DNA of 26,330 nt from a virus, in the IMG/VR virus record IMGVR_UViG_3300049729_000107, positions 1-26,330 of that record. The stretch is one strand, 5' to 3'. Made by a program: the position numbers and the translations under genes. Below the pieces are notes generated by a model. The model saw only the letters and a list, made by a program, of their open reading frames with translations. It did not search any database and was not told the DNA's origin. This document shows, piece by piece, positions 7,044 through 14,755 of the stretch. The stretch's first letter is position 1, and each line of letters starts with the position of its first letter.

Positions 7044-7961
7044 AATTTTCTTTTCCATCGTTTTTGATTCATTGTAATTTAACTCTAACAAGGGAATTCT
7101 GTGCGACATACAGTATTCCATTTTAATTTTGTCTCGCTCTTGAATAGTTTTAAGACCATCATTTCCATTCCAAATGAAAACTGGTTTGAAATGTTGTTTT
7201 CCTTGAAATTCGATTAACCCATTGAGTTTTTGATTATTGTTGTACACACCAAAATCAAATGGAAGTGCTCTTTTAAATTTACAATCATTGAATCTGATTT
7301 GCTTTGAAAATGGCACACCTAATTTTATAAGTATGTTTTCAATTTTAGTTTCTCCTCGGCTGTTGTTACACGAGGGACAGCCTCTACCACGCAAATGATT
7401 ATCTGGAGTAACAGAAAAATCTCTGTGTATTGGACAAGTAACCAGTAATTTTTCTCGTACTCCATTAAAGATAGAATTTTCATAAGTGTAAAAATTATTA
7501 TGATACAATCTTGCTTTCTCTTTAAAATTCTTAGATTTGGCGGTTCGATGGCGATTTATAATCATTTTGGCACATTTATGACATCCTTTGTCACGTAAAT
7601 GATTATCTGGTGTAATTGAAAAATCTCCATGTATTGGACAGGTAACAAGTAATTTGATCCTTGCGGTTTGATACTTAGCATTTTCATAACTATAAAATTT
7701 GCTATGAATGATATTTGCTCTATTGATAAAGTCTGATAGCAAACCGGTTTGCTTTTGAATTGTTTTGATTCTGCCACATTCGTAACAACCATTACCATTT
7801 AAATGCTGGTTTGGTCGCTGTTGAAATTCTCCATGTATAGGGCAAATAATTCTGACTTTGGTGAAATTGTTGCTGTATTCCACCAAGGTATAATCGTAAA
7901 AATGGTGATGTTTAATTTTGGCTTTATTAATAAAAATTTGAGTTGTTGATTGTTGGCTCAT
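7020..7961 (-). CDS. Triple zinc-finger, Vsr/PD-(D/E)xK-like homing endonuclease
   Basis: Three N-terminal repeats of about 65-70 residues each read F(I/K)xxAxxxHxxFYxYxxxxY...CPIHG(D/E)F...HLxGxGCxxC, a Cys/His treble-clef-like DNA-binding module. The C-terminal ~105 residues carry GETKIENIL, RALPFDFGVYN and GLIEFQGKQHF, a Glu-Asp-Glu-x-Gln/Lys arrangement like Vsr-type or EDxHD homing nucleases. The ATG at 7961 has GAGGAGA 7 nt upstream and GATAAATA at 7984-7977. It runs against both neighbours and overlaps the 3' end of the glycosyltransferase gene, as expected of a mobile homing gene. A shorter relative lies at 25803, with long stretches of DNA identity. Confidence 0.8.
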   Translation of the reverse strand: MSQQSTTQIFINKAKIKHHHFYDYTLVEYSNNFTKVRIICPIHGEFQQRPNQHLNGNGCYECGRIKTIQKQTGLLSDFINRANIIHSKFYSYENAKYQTARIKLLVTCPIHGDFSITPDNHLRDKGCHKCAKMIINRHRTAKSKNFKEKARLYHNNFYTYENSIFNGVREKLLVTCPIHRDFSVTPDNHLRGRGCPSCNNSRGETKIENILIKLGVPFSKQIRFNDCKFKRALPFDFGVYNNNQKLNGLIEFQGKQHFKPVFIWNGNDGLKTIQERDKIKMEYCMSHRIPLLELNYNESKTMEKKILSFIFLL

Positions 7962-7976
7962 AAGTTGTCTCCTCTT

Positions 7977-7984
7977 TATTTATC
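7977..7984 (-). promoter_or_regulatory. Possible late promoter element before the endonuclease gene
   Basis: GATAAATA on the minus strand directly precedes GAGGAGA and the ATG at 7961. The spacing to the ATG (15 nt) is short for a promoter with an untranslated leader, so this is a weak call. Confidence 0.25.
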
Positions 7985-8013
7985 TTTTTTCAGAAGATTC
8001 TGCGTAATTAGTA

Positions 8014-8027
8014 TATAATTCTATTAT
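8014..8027 (+). promoter_or_regulatory. Possible -10 region upstream of the HAD gene
   Basis: TATAAT (8014-8019) and TATTAT (8022-8027) lie 18-26 nt before the ATG at 8045. No good -35 box is visible at 17 nt; TTCAGA at 7989 is 19 nt away from the first. It would be the promoter for the long co-oriented block that starts here. Confidence 0.35.
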
Positions 8028-8044
8028 AACACAAAGGAATAAAT

Positions 8045-8584
8045 ATGAATATGAGAATAGAAGAAATCGAACATCACCCCGCTAAAATATATTTGGATTT
8101 AGATGGTGTTGTTGTATGGCTTGATAAAGCTATCGCTGAATACAATAATGTATCCTTGGCAGAATATGATTTGTTGGGATTCAACAATAAGTATTGGACA
8201 AATGTGTTAAATACAGCTAATCTTAAGGACTTTTTTGCTAATGCGGAATGGGAAAGTAATGGCAAGAGTATGTTGGGATGGATATTATCTCAGTATATTC
8301 CAGTTACTTTTTTGAGCCGACCTGTACGAGAACCGGGTACAAAAGATTGTATTGCTGGAAAAAATATTTGGTTACATCGGCATGGAGTATCTGTTATTCC
8401 AGTAATTTATGAATTTGATAAAGAAAAATACGCCACTACAAAAGGCAGACCAAATATTTTGATTGATGATCATCCTGACAATATTAATAAATGGAACGCG
8501 GCTGGCGGAATTGGAATACTCTACAAAAATGCTTGGTTTCCAGAGGTTATTTCCAAACTTAACAAGATATATGGAATCACATGA
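8045..8584 (+). CDS. HAD-family 5'(3')-deoxyribonucleotidase-like phosphatase
   Basis: YLDLDGVVVWLDKA (~16-29) carries the DxDG motif of HAD phosphatases (nucleophile Asp plus acid/base Asp). TFLSRP (~89-94) is motif II, and NILIDDHPDNINKWNAAGG near residue 140 is the acidic motif III/IV. At 179 residues with a small helical cap it resembles phage 5'(3')-nucleotidases, which could help recycle host nucleotides. Start: AAGGA 8 nt before the ATG. Its stop overlaps the next ATG (ATGA at 8581-8584), implying translational coupling to the ADP-ribosyltransferase-like gene. Its leader, RIEEIEHH, is only weakly like those of the following genes. Confidence 0.8.
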   Translation: MNMRIEEIEHHPAKIYLDLDGVVVWLDKAIAEYNNVSLAEYDLLGFNNKYWTNVLNTANLKDFFANAEWESNGKSMLGWILSQYIPVTFLSRPVREPGTKDCIAGKNIWLHRHGVSVIPVIYEFDKEKYATTKGRPNILIDDHPDNINKWNAAGGIGILYKNAWFPEVISKLNKIYGIT

Positions 8585-9156
8585 AGATAAACGAAGTAAT
8601 TGAAGATGTGTCGCAAACCATGACCCTTTGGCATGGTGGAAGAAATCTTCAATTCAATCAGATGAATATGATTCCCGCTAAGAAAGGCCGATGGGAATAC
8701 GGCCCAGGTTTATATCTCACTACTCATTATGAAACTGCCAGAAAGTACGCCAAAGGCGGCGGAACAACTTTTAAACTCACAATTGAAAAGGGAACAGATA
8801 TTTCTAAAGTCACTATTGAGTTACAAGAAGCAATTGATTTTGTTAAACGATATGTAATTGGTCAGTATCGCAAGCCAATGATTGAAGATTTGACGAACAA
8901 TATCAACAGACTTGGAAAGCTATTTCTTGAAGTGTTGGTTAACCTTTGTGTAAATTATCAATGTTTGTCACCAAAAAATACGGTTGAATTGAGAAAGTTT
9001 ATTGTAAATCACGGTGCCGATTATGAAATATCTCGTGGTTTTGCTGGAAGGGCTGAAACCATCGTTGTGATTTTTAACCCTGCAATAATCAAAAAAATTG
9101 AAGCTGTCAAGGCTTCCGATGTGTCGTTAGATCAAAGGGAACAACATATAGAGTAG
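8581..9156 (+). CDS. ADP-ribosyltransferase-like protein with a capsid-targeting-type leader
   Basis: LWHGG (~residues 17-21) and WEYGPGLYLTTHYETARKYA (~38-57) match the first two elements (H/R ... G-x-G-x-Y-(L/F)-T, then A-x-x-Y) of PARP/ART-fold mono-ADP-ribosyltransferases, which move ADP-ribose from NAD+ onto a target. FAGRAETIVVIFNP near residue 164 fits the last core strand and supplies a candidate catalytic Glu. The N-terminus MKINEVIE|DVS looks like the T4 internal-protein leader that the prohead protease removes. T4 Alt is an ADP-ribosyltransferase packaged in the head and injected, so I infer a similar role. It overlaps the upstream gene by 4 nt and is followed 20 nt later by the 1564-residue gene. 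Confidence 0.65.
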   Translation: MKINEVIEDVSQTMTLWHGGRNLQFNQMNMIPAKKGRWEYGPGLYLTTHYETARKYAKGGGTTFKLTIEKGTDISKVTIELQEAIDFVKRYVIGQYRKPMIEDLTNNINRLGKLFLEVLVNLCVNYQCLSPKNTVELRKFIVNHGADYEISRGFAGRAETIVVIFNPAIIKKIEAVKASDVSLDQREQHIE

Positions 9157-9159
9157 TTT

Positions 9160-9168
9160 GAATAAATA
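9160..9168 (+). promoter_or_regulatory. Late-type element GAATAAATA before the 1564-residue gene
   Basis: GAATAAATACT ends only 6-8 nt before the ATG at 9177. A late transcript starting here would be almost leaderless, and no clear Shine-Dalgarno sequence is present. A similar TAAATACT occurs before the gene at 16559. Confidence 0.3.
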
Positions 9169-9176
9169 CTCATACT

Positions 9177-12100
9177 ATGCTATTAAATGACTTGTATAAT
9201 CATGCTTGGAGAAGTACAACACTATTTGAAGGCGGTAATATTTGGCCAGAAAGTAGTCATTTTGATCAAGTCATTGCTTCTCAATTGGTAGCTGAAACTG
9301 ATAGGTATCTTCATGATATTGGTTTACAAGCTTACGTAATTGGTAGTGCAGCCACACCCACCAGCGGAAAAATGAGCGGAGATTTAGATGTTTTAGTTGA
9401 TCTAACTCACTTGGAAAATACTTTCAAAATTTCTGATTCAAAAATAATTCGTCAAAAATTTGAGCAATATCTTCAACAAAAGGGATTAAAGACCAGAAAA
9501 ACTGGAATTACAGTTCATATTTTGCTTCCATTTAAAGGTAAATTTTATCAAGTTGATATTAAGCCTGTAAAAAATGCAGAACGCATCAGATTGTTTCATA
9601 CACATATCCTTCCTAAAAATAGTCCGTTTAAAGGTTTACATAAGCAATTACTTATTAATGCATTGGCAACAAGCCAAGGTTTCGTTTGGAGTTCTGATGA
9701 AGGTCTTTTTATGCGAGATTCCGATGGAAAGAAATCAAGTTTCATTACCGACGACTTAAACGAAATTGCTCACTATTTAATCGGTTCAAACGCTAAAGCA
9801 TCTGATCTTGGTAGTGTTGAAAGTATTATTGCTGCTATACCCGATCCAGCACAAAAACGAGCGATGGTTGATTTGGCTTACAGTTATGAACGATGGGATG
9901 CTGTTCGTCCGATTACAGAGGCGGCTGCCCCCCAGGTGGGTCGCAAATATCAACATATTGAAGATTTAGTTTTTACCAATGGTAGCATTGGTGGACTTCA
10001 TGCTGTTGAACGATTGAAGGAGATGAGTAGTGAAGGAAAGGGTATAGAATTAAAAATGGATGGAAGCCCAGTTTTATATTGGGGCCGTGATGATACTGGC
10101 AAGTTTCATATGTTACCTAAGAATGCGGTGGAATATCTCAAAAGAGGAGTTCAAACTACTAAGGGTGGAGTTCAAACTTTGCTGGGTAGTTCAAAAGATG
10201 TAGAAAAATTTATTGCTACTACTGGAAATGTTGAACAAGGTCAAGAATTACTTCGTCAAAAATACGCTCAAAATTTATCTAAATTATGGAGCTATTTTGA
10301 AAAGATAAGTCCAAAGAAAGGATTTATTGAAGGTGGATTGTTATTTTGGCCCGGTGATCCTGCAACATTAAATCCTAAAACGAATGAGTGGGATTTTAAG
10401 CCAAATGTTACAGAATTTCATGTTCCTGCTGACTCTGAACTTGGTCAACGGATTTCAAAAGCAAAAGTAATGATCGCCGCTACTGGCTATTACAAATATA
10501 TTGGAGCAGATGAAGAAAGATATCCAAATGTTTCAAAATTATCATCAGATGATGTTCTCGTCGTGGGAACAACATATGTAGAATCAATTCCTAAAATTGA
10601 TATAAAGGGATTGGATAAAGTTGCAGCTTTTATCAGTAAGAACGCTAAAATCATTGATTCTTTTGTTGCTGGTCAGCCGGGGTTGTCTCGTCCCGGCGAT
10701 ATATTATACAAATTTTTCAATCAAAATTTTCGTGTAGAACAAGTTACTAAACAATTTATAGCTTGGGCTGCTAAAAATCTTAGTGCTGAAAAAACTAAAA
10801 AAATGTTGGATCATCCAGGATTGAAAGCAATTTTTGCTGCTATGGAAATGCTTACGGCAGAAAAATATAAGTTGCTTAGTGTTTTGGCACAAGGAACTCA
10901 TGGCGGTATTCGTCAAACAAATCCAGAGGGATATGTTCAAGCTCATTCTGATAAAAAATTTAAGTATGATCTTCCCGGTCAATTCATTAAAGCTATTGAT
11001 CAAAAAAATTGGAATCCAAAAATGAAGGCTGATCGTCTTCAAGAGGATTTGCAACGAACTGGTAATAGCAAAATTGCTGTGCTTGGATGGGGAAGAGGTA
11101 TGGGACATAAAGGACATATGTTTCTTGCCAGCAGTGTTCTTACTCAAGCGAAGAAAATGGGAGGCGATCCGTACTTCGTAGTAAGTCGTACCATGGGGAA
11201 GGATGATCCAATTACTCCCAGAGAAAAACTTGCCATCTATCGTAAGGTTTTTCCGTCCCAAAAGAAAATATTTTTTGCAGCAACAGACGAAATGCCAGAT
11301 TTAACTCGCGTTCTTCGTAAATTACAAGAAATGGGATATACCCAATTAACGGTAGTAGTTGGTGAAGATCAAGTTAACGCATTGAGTTACGTAAAAAAAT
11401 ATAACGGAGTATCAAATAACAAAGGGGAAATTCCCTTTTCATTTGACAAGATTGATGTCATTAGCCGCCAAGAAACTGGTGACCCAAGTAGTACCGAGGC
11501 AGGACCACGAGCTACACCAATGAGAGATATTCTTCGTGATCCACAAGCAACCGTCCAGCAAAAAATTCAAATATGGCGATCAGCGATGAATTCTTCTATT
11601 AGCGATAAGGATGTTATGATTCTTATGAAGAAGGCTGCTAAAAGACTTGGGGTTCCGATTCAAGAGGCAAATGATATATATAATTTTTCTGAACTTGTAG
11701 AAGTTAAAGAAAATTTGAACCAAATTTTTGAAGGACACTCAATAACGGAAGATGGATATAGAGCCAACGCTGGAATGTTTCGTAAGGCTATTCTTTCTCA
11801 AGCAGAAAGAGATGACATTCTTCATGAATTGTTATCACATTTCAAAATTAGTAAAGTTCCACCAATAGGGATACATTCAGTAAAAATGAAAAAGTATTGT
11901 TTGGGTGTTACTTATTGGGCAATTAATCATACCTTGTATGTAGGAATCAATCCAGATGCGGCAAGAGATGCGTTTATTTATAAATCTGTTTTGGCTCATG
12001 AATTGTGCCATGTTGAAGATTTTTTAAATAATATATTCCCGCGTTGGCTTGACAATGAGAAACCAGATATAGAAGATGAGGAGTCTGAACCGAATTGGTC

Positions 12101-13871
12101 TAAAAATGATGATGACGATGATGGATCAGGTACAGAAGAAGTAGATATAGACGGTCACGGCCCAAAGTGGCTACAAATTGCTAATCGTATTAATGGGATT
12201 TATGGAAACAACTTTATTACAATATATACTGGCGATAGATTCAAATATTCTCTAGTAGGAAATATAAAAACAGGAAAATTATATATTCCAAAAGAACCAG
12301 TGACGGAAGCCGTTGATAATCAAATCAACGATGATGGTTGGATACTACCCAGTGGAAAGTTTATACCACTCAATTTTAGATTATCTAATCATCTTATGAT
12401 ACTTCGTGATCATGGTATGGATTCTTATAAAGAAGCATATAAGGAGGGATGGATTCATTTATATATCCTGAATAGAACTACTGTTGAGTTAGATACTACA
12501 ACAGTTGGAACAGAAAATAGTAAAAAATTAATGAATGTAGTTCGTACACGCTTGGCACAAAAGTATCCAAGCATTATATTGTCAATATGGGGAGAGTCAG
12601 GTTTCAAAAAGAAGACACTTGAATGGAATGGTAGATATTTTGATACTTATAGACGAAGGGATGAGTCCATAAATGAAGGCATCTCCGTACAACAAGTTGG
12701 TCAGGATGGTTGGTTATTGCCAACAGGAAAGTTTATTCCAAATGCGCCAGGGGAAGGACATTGGAATACTTTGAAAAAGGCTGGTATTAAAACTTATACA
12801 TCTGCTTGGCGCAAAGGATGGCTTCATGTTTCTTGTCAAGGGAGAGGAGAATGTGTTATTCAAACTATTTTACCATATGAACGGGTTTGCAAAAGATCAG
12901 AAAAGATAGCCACAGATATTCAGTCTTCGTTTCCAAATATTTTTCTTTTATGTGGTGAAAGTTTTGGAAATGATGAATATGAATGGACTGGTAAAGAATT
13001 TGTTCGGAACGCAAAACGACGTAATATGTATGAATCCTACGGTTCACCCGCTACGAAAGCAAGACACAGTTTTTTCGTTCATACGGCATCATCCCTAATT
13101 AGCCGTGATGACGTAGCAAAGCATCTGGCGTCTCTGTGGCATCACTCAGTCACACCTGAGCAAGTTAATCATCTTCTCCAAGCTGATTGGTACGAGCTTA
13201 AGAAGGTACCTCTTGATTTGATTCGGGCTGAAGAGGGTTGTTTCAGTGAAGAGCAAGCCAAAGAGTATGGGAGTCGATTAACACCACTTCCTCCGGTTAT
13301 TCTTCAGCCTCGCGATTATTGGGATGATGATAGCCCAATTGTAGATGGGCATCATCGCGCCTATGCTGCCTATCTACGTGGTGACAAAGATATCATGGCT
13401 TACGTTCCGGTTGAAGATTCTTTGATTCCGCCGCGTGGTGGAAGATTCGCCGCAAATCATATATTTGAATCCTACGATACACCCGCTACGAAAGCAAGTG
13501 GCGTAGCCTTTATAAAAAGAAATGGTAGTAAAACATCCCCGATTGATGATGATGGTTGGTTATTGCCAAATGGAACTTTTGTTCCAAATGGAATAACAAG
13601 AGGTCATGTAACGACAGCCCTTAAAATGGGATTCAAATATGGATATGATGCGGCGTATGAAGCAGGTTTGATTCGTTTGTCAATATATATTCATCAATTT
13701 GAAACGTCACAACAAATGTCACCAAGATTGGAAAATCTTGTCATAAAAGCAATCAAAAGAATGCGCAGTTCCCAAGATGCAACTCTTATTAGCGGTTCAG
13801 GTTCTCCATTTTATAAAAGATTTAATTGGGATGGTAAACAATTAGTTTCACAGAACCGAAGGGCGTGGTAA
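9177..13871 (+). CDS. Giant multidomain protein, likely a prohead-protease-cleaved cargo polyprotein
   Basis: Domains in order: leader ending TTLFE|GG (E18); polymerase-beta-type nucleotidyltransferase (IGSAATP ~54-60, DLD 69-71, D127); KxDG ligase-like domain (HIEDLVF, KMDGSP with K293), resembling DUF6267 phage proteins; HxGH cytidylyltransferase-like domain (MGHKGH, H644-H647); SprT-like metallopeptidase (HELCH 941-945, GHGPKW with H994) with an acidic insert; GWILPSG repeat 1 (~1053); repeat 2 (~1177); ParB-like domain (VDGHHRAYAA ~1389-1398); repeat 3 (~1459). Candidate cleavage sites lie between these: ITE|A (248), IFE|G (852), VTE|A (~1042), INE|G (1167), MYE|S (1286) and IFE|S (1431). 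The co-location of phi-x-E with domain borders is directly visible; cleavage by the phage protease is inferred from T4 gp21. The catalytic roles rest on motifs only. Unusually long for a non-structural phage gene. Confidence 0.85.
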   Translation: MLLNDLYNHAWRSTTLFEGGNIWPESSHFDQVIASQLVAETDRYLHDIGLQAYVIGSAATPTSGKMSGDLDVLVDLTHLENTFKISDSKIIRQKFEQYLQQKGLKTRKTGITVHILLPFKGKFYQVDIKPVKNAERIRLFHTHILPKNSPFKGLHKQLLINALATSQGFVWSSDEGLFMRDSDGKKSSFITDDLNEIAHYLIGSNAKASDLGSVESIIAAIPDPAQKRAMVDLAYSYERWDAVRPITEAAAPQVGRKYQHIEDLVFTNGSIGGLHAVERLKEMSSEGKGIELKMDGSPVLYWGRDDTGKFHMLPKNAVEYLKRGVQTTKGGVQTLLGSSKDVEKFIATTGNVEQGQELLRQKYAQNLSKLWSYFEKISPKKGFIEGGLLFWPGDPATLNPKTNEWDFKPNVTEFHVPADSELGQRISKAKVMIAATGYYKYIGADEERYPNVSKLSSDDVLVVGTTYVESIPKIDIKGLDKVAAFISKNAKIIDSFVAGQPGLSRPGDILYKFFNQNFRVEQVTKQFIAWAAKNLSAEKTKKMLDHPGLKAIFAAMEMLTAEKYKLLSVLAQGTHGGIRQTNPEGYVQAHSDKKFKYDLPGQFIKAIDQKNWNPKMKADRLQEDLQRTGNSKIAVLGWGRGMGHKGHMFLASSVLTQAKKMGGDPYFVVSRTMGKDDPITPREKLAIYRKVFPSQKKIFFAATDEMPDLTRVLRKLQEMGYTQLTVVVGEDQVNALSYVKKYNGVSNNKGEIPFSFDKIDVISRQETGDPSSTEAGPRATPMRDILRDPQATVQQKIQIWRSAMNSSISDKDVMILMKKAAKRLGVPIQEANDIYNFSELVEVKENLNQIFEGHSITEDGYRANAGMFRKAILSQAERDDILHELLSHFKISKVPPIGIHSVKMKKYCLGVTYWAINHTLYVGINPDAARDAFIYKSVLAHELCHVEDFLNNIFPRWLDNEKPDIEDEESEPNWSKNDDDDDGSGTEEVDIDGHGPKWLQIANRINGIYGNNFITIYTGDRFKYSLVGNIKTGKLYIPKEPVTEAVDNQINDDGWILPSGKFIPLNFRLSNHLMILRDHGMDSYKEAYKEGWIHLYILNRTTVELDTTTVGTENSKKLMNVVRTRLAQKYPSIILSIWGESGFKKKTLEWNGRYFDTYRRRDESINEGISVQQVGQDGWLLPTGKFIPNAPGEGHWNTLKKAGIKTYTSAWRKGWLHVSCQGRGECVIQTILPYERVCKRSEKIATDIQSSFPNIFLLCGESFGNDEYEWTGKEFVRNAKRRNMYESYGSPATKARHSFFVHTASSLISRDDVAKHLASLWHHSVTPEQVNHLLQADWYELKKVPLDLIRAEEGCFSEEQAKEYGSRLTPLPPVILQPRDYWDDDSPIVDGHHRAYAAYLRGDKDIMAYVPVEDSLIPPRGGRFAANHIFESYDTPATKASGVAFIKRNGSKTSPIDDDGWLLPNGTFVPNGITRGHVTTALKMGFKYGYDAAYEAGLIRLSIYIHQFETSQQMSPRLENLVIKAIKRMRSSQDATLISGSGSPFYKRFNWDGKQLVSQNRRAW
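12333..13020 (+). repeat. GWL-P-G-F domain, copies 1 and 2
   Basis: Two protein repeats of roughly 105-120 residues start at DGWILPSGKFIP (codon at 12333) and DGWLLPTGKFIP (12705). Each continues through a (D/T)YxxAxxxGW(I/L)H element and ends with a Gly-rich WGESG or CGESF stretch and an EW(N/T)G(R/K)xF(D/V) segment. They are separated by INE|G. Function unknown; the layout suggests a small alpha/beta domain. Confidence 0.8.
13032..13063 (+). repeat. Direct repeat flanking the ParB-like module, left copy
   Basis: A 32-nt segment encoding ESYGSPATKA is repeated at 13467-13498 with 30 of 32 bases identical (by eye), including a 19-nt perfect core. The two copies bracket the ParB-like coding segment and coincide with the MYE|S and IFE|S candidate cleavage sites. 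Confidence 0.85.
13064..13466 (+). other. ParB-like module, inserted cassette within the giant gene
   Basis: This part of the giant gene encodes LPPVIL, then SPIVDGHHRAYAAYLRGD, the DG(H/N)HR signature of ParB/sulfiredoxin-type domains. By eye it is more GC-rich and uses more C/G-ending codons (CTG, CGC, GCC, CCG) than the AT-rich flanks, and it is bounded by near-identical direct repeats. This is consistent with a module gained by recombination. Confidence 0.6.
13467..13498 (+). repeat. Direct repeat flanking the ParB-like module, right copy
   Basis: This is the partner of 13032-13063 and encodes ESYDTPATKA. It is followed by the third GWL-P-G-F domain. Confidence 0.85.
13551..13868 (+). 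repeat. GWL-P-G-F domain, copy 3
   Basis: It begins DGWLLPNGTFVPNG, continues GYDAAYEAGLIRLS and QMSPRLENLVIKAIKRM, and ends in SGSGSPFYKRFNWDGKQLV. It is closer to copies 4 and 5 in the next gene than to copies 1 and 2, so the last duplications crossed the present gene boundary. Confidence 0.85.
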
Positions 13872-13872
13872 A

Positions 13873-14754
13873 ATGCTGATTGAAGATTTCATTCCCGAAG
13901 TTTATCGGCAGAAACCTCCTACTCCTCTTGAGTATAAGAAGAAGTATGGAAGTAAAACTGTGCCGATTACTGATCAAGGATGGTTATTTCCAGATGGAAC
14001 ATTTATTTCAAATGGAGGAAGAAGTCATGTAGCGATGGCCGACAAAATGGGATATGGTCGTGGGTATGATGAAGCCTTTACTGCTGGATTACTTCGTGTA
14101 GCATTTATGGGATTTGGTAGAGGCGGCGACGGCGAAGCTTATTTAGAAACCGACAAACGTATGTCTCCAGAATTGGAAAAGATTGTTTTGAAGGCCATAA
14201 AAAGGTTTCCTAAAGGTTATGGATTAGAATTTGTGAGTGGCTCTGGAACTGGCTTTCAAAAAAGATTTGATTGGGATGGAAGACAGTTAGTTCCACAAAG
14301 ACGACAACGTAACGTTTATGAAGATTTCAATTCACCCGCAAAGAAAGCAGTTGACAAATGGGCCATTGAAAAATGGCGATCTTCCGAGTTTATAAAAAGG
14401 GTTGGTAGTAAAACTGCGCCGATCAATGGTCATGGTTGGTTATTTCCAAGTGGTAGATTTGTTCCAAATGGATATGAAAGAACACATTTAGGAACTGCTA
14501 AGATGATGGGTTTCTTTCATGATTATGAGGATGCGTATAAAGCAGGGTTGCTTCGTGTAGTTGTTCATGAGGGGTTTTCTTATTTTGAAACTATACAAAA
14601 AATGTCTCCAAAACTGGAAAGTTTTACTATTAGGGAGATGAAGAGAATATCAGACTTAGTAGATTTTGAATTGAAGACTGGTTCTGGAACCGAATACTAT
14701 CAAGCATTTCAATGGGATGGAAAACAACTAAAACTAAGAAGGGGTATGTGGTAA
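13873..14754 (+). CDS. Two-copy GWL-P-G-F repeat protein with a targeting-type leader
   Basis: A 293-residue protein made almost entirely of copies 4 and 5 of the domain found in the upstream giant protein: QGWLFPDGTFISNG (codon ~13972) and HGWLFPSGRFVPNG (~14427). Each runs through SPELEKIVLKAIKR or SPKLESFTIREMKR to GSGTGFQKRFDWDG or GSGTEYYQAFQWDG. The leader MLIEDFIPE|V and an internal NVYE|DFNSPAKKA repeat the junction pattern (NSPAKKA resembles DTPATKA upstream). The ATG lies one base after the previous stop, with a GAAGGG ribosome site inside the upstream coding sequence, so the two genes are translated together. No catalytic motif is visible. It may be packaged cargo or a DNA/peptide-binding module. 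Confidence 0.8.
   Translation: MLIEDFIPEVYRQKPPTPLEYKKKYGSKTVPITDQGWLFPDGTFISNGGRSHVAMADKMGYGRGYDEAFTAGLLRVAFMGFGRGGDGEAYLETDKRMSPELEKIVLKAIKRFPKGYGLEFVSGSGTGFQKRFDWDGRQLVPQRRQRNVYEDFNSPAKKAVDKWAIEKWRSSEFIKRVGSKTAPINGHGWLFPSGRFVPNGYERTHLGTAKMMGFFHDYEDAYKAGLLRVVVHEGFSYFETIQKMSPKLESFTIREMKRISDLVDFELKTGSGTEYYQAFQWDGKQLKLRRGMW
13972..14733 (+). repeat. GWL-P-G-F domain, copies 4 and 5
   Basis: Copy 4 (~13972-14294) and copy 5 (~14421-14733) each have G-W-L-F-P-x-G-x-F, a DY/GYxxA(F/Y)xAGLLRV segment and an (F/D)xWDG(R/K)QL ending. They share the VGSKTAPI / YGSKTVPI lead-in with copy 3. Confidence 0.85.
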
Positions 14755-14755
14755 A

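Noticed and set aside
10704-11261. 185-codon minus-strand frame
   Set aside because: It is an antisense shadow of the ligase-like and HxGH domains of the giant gene.
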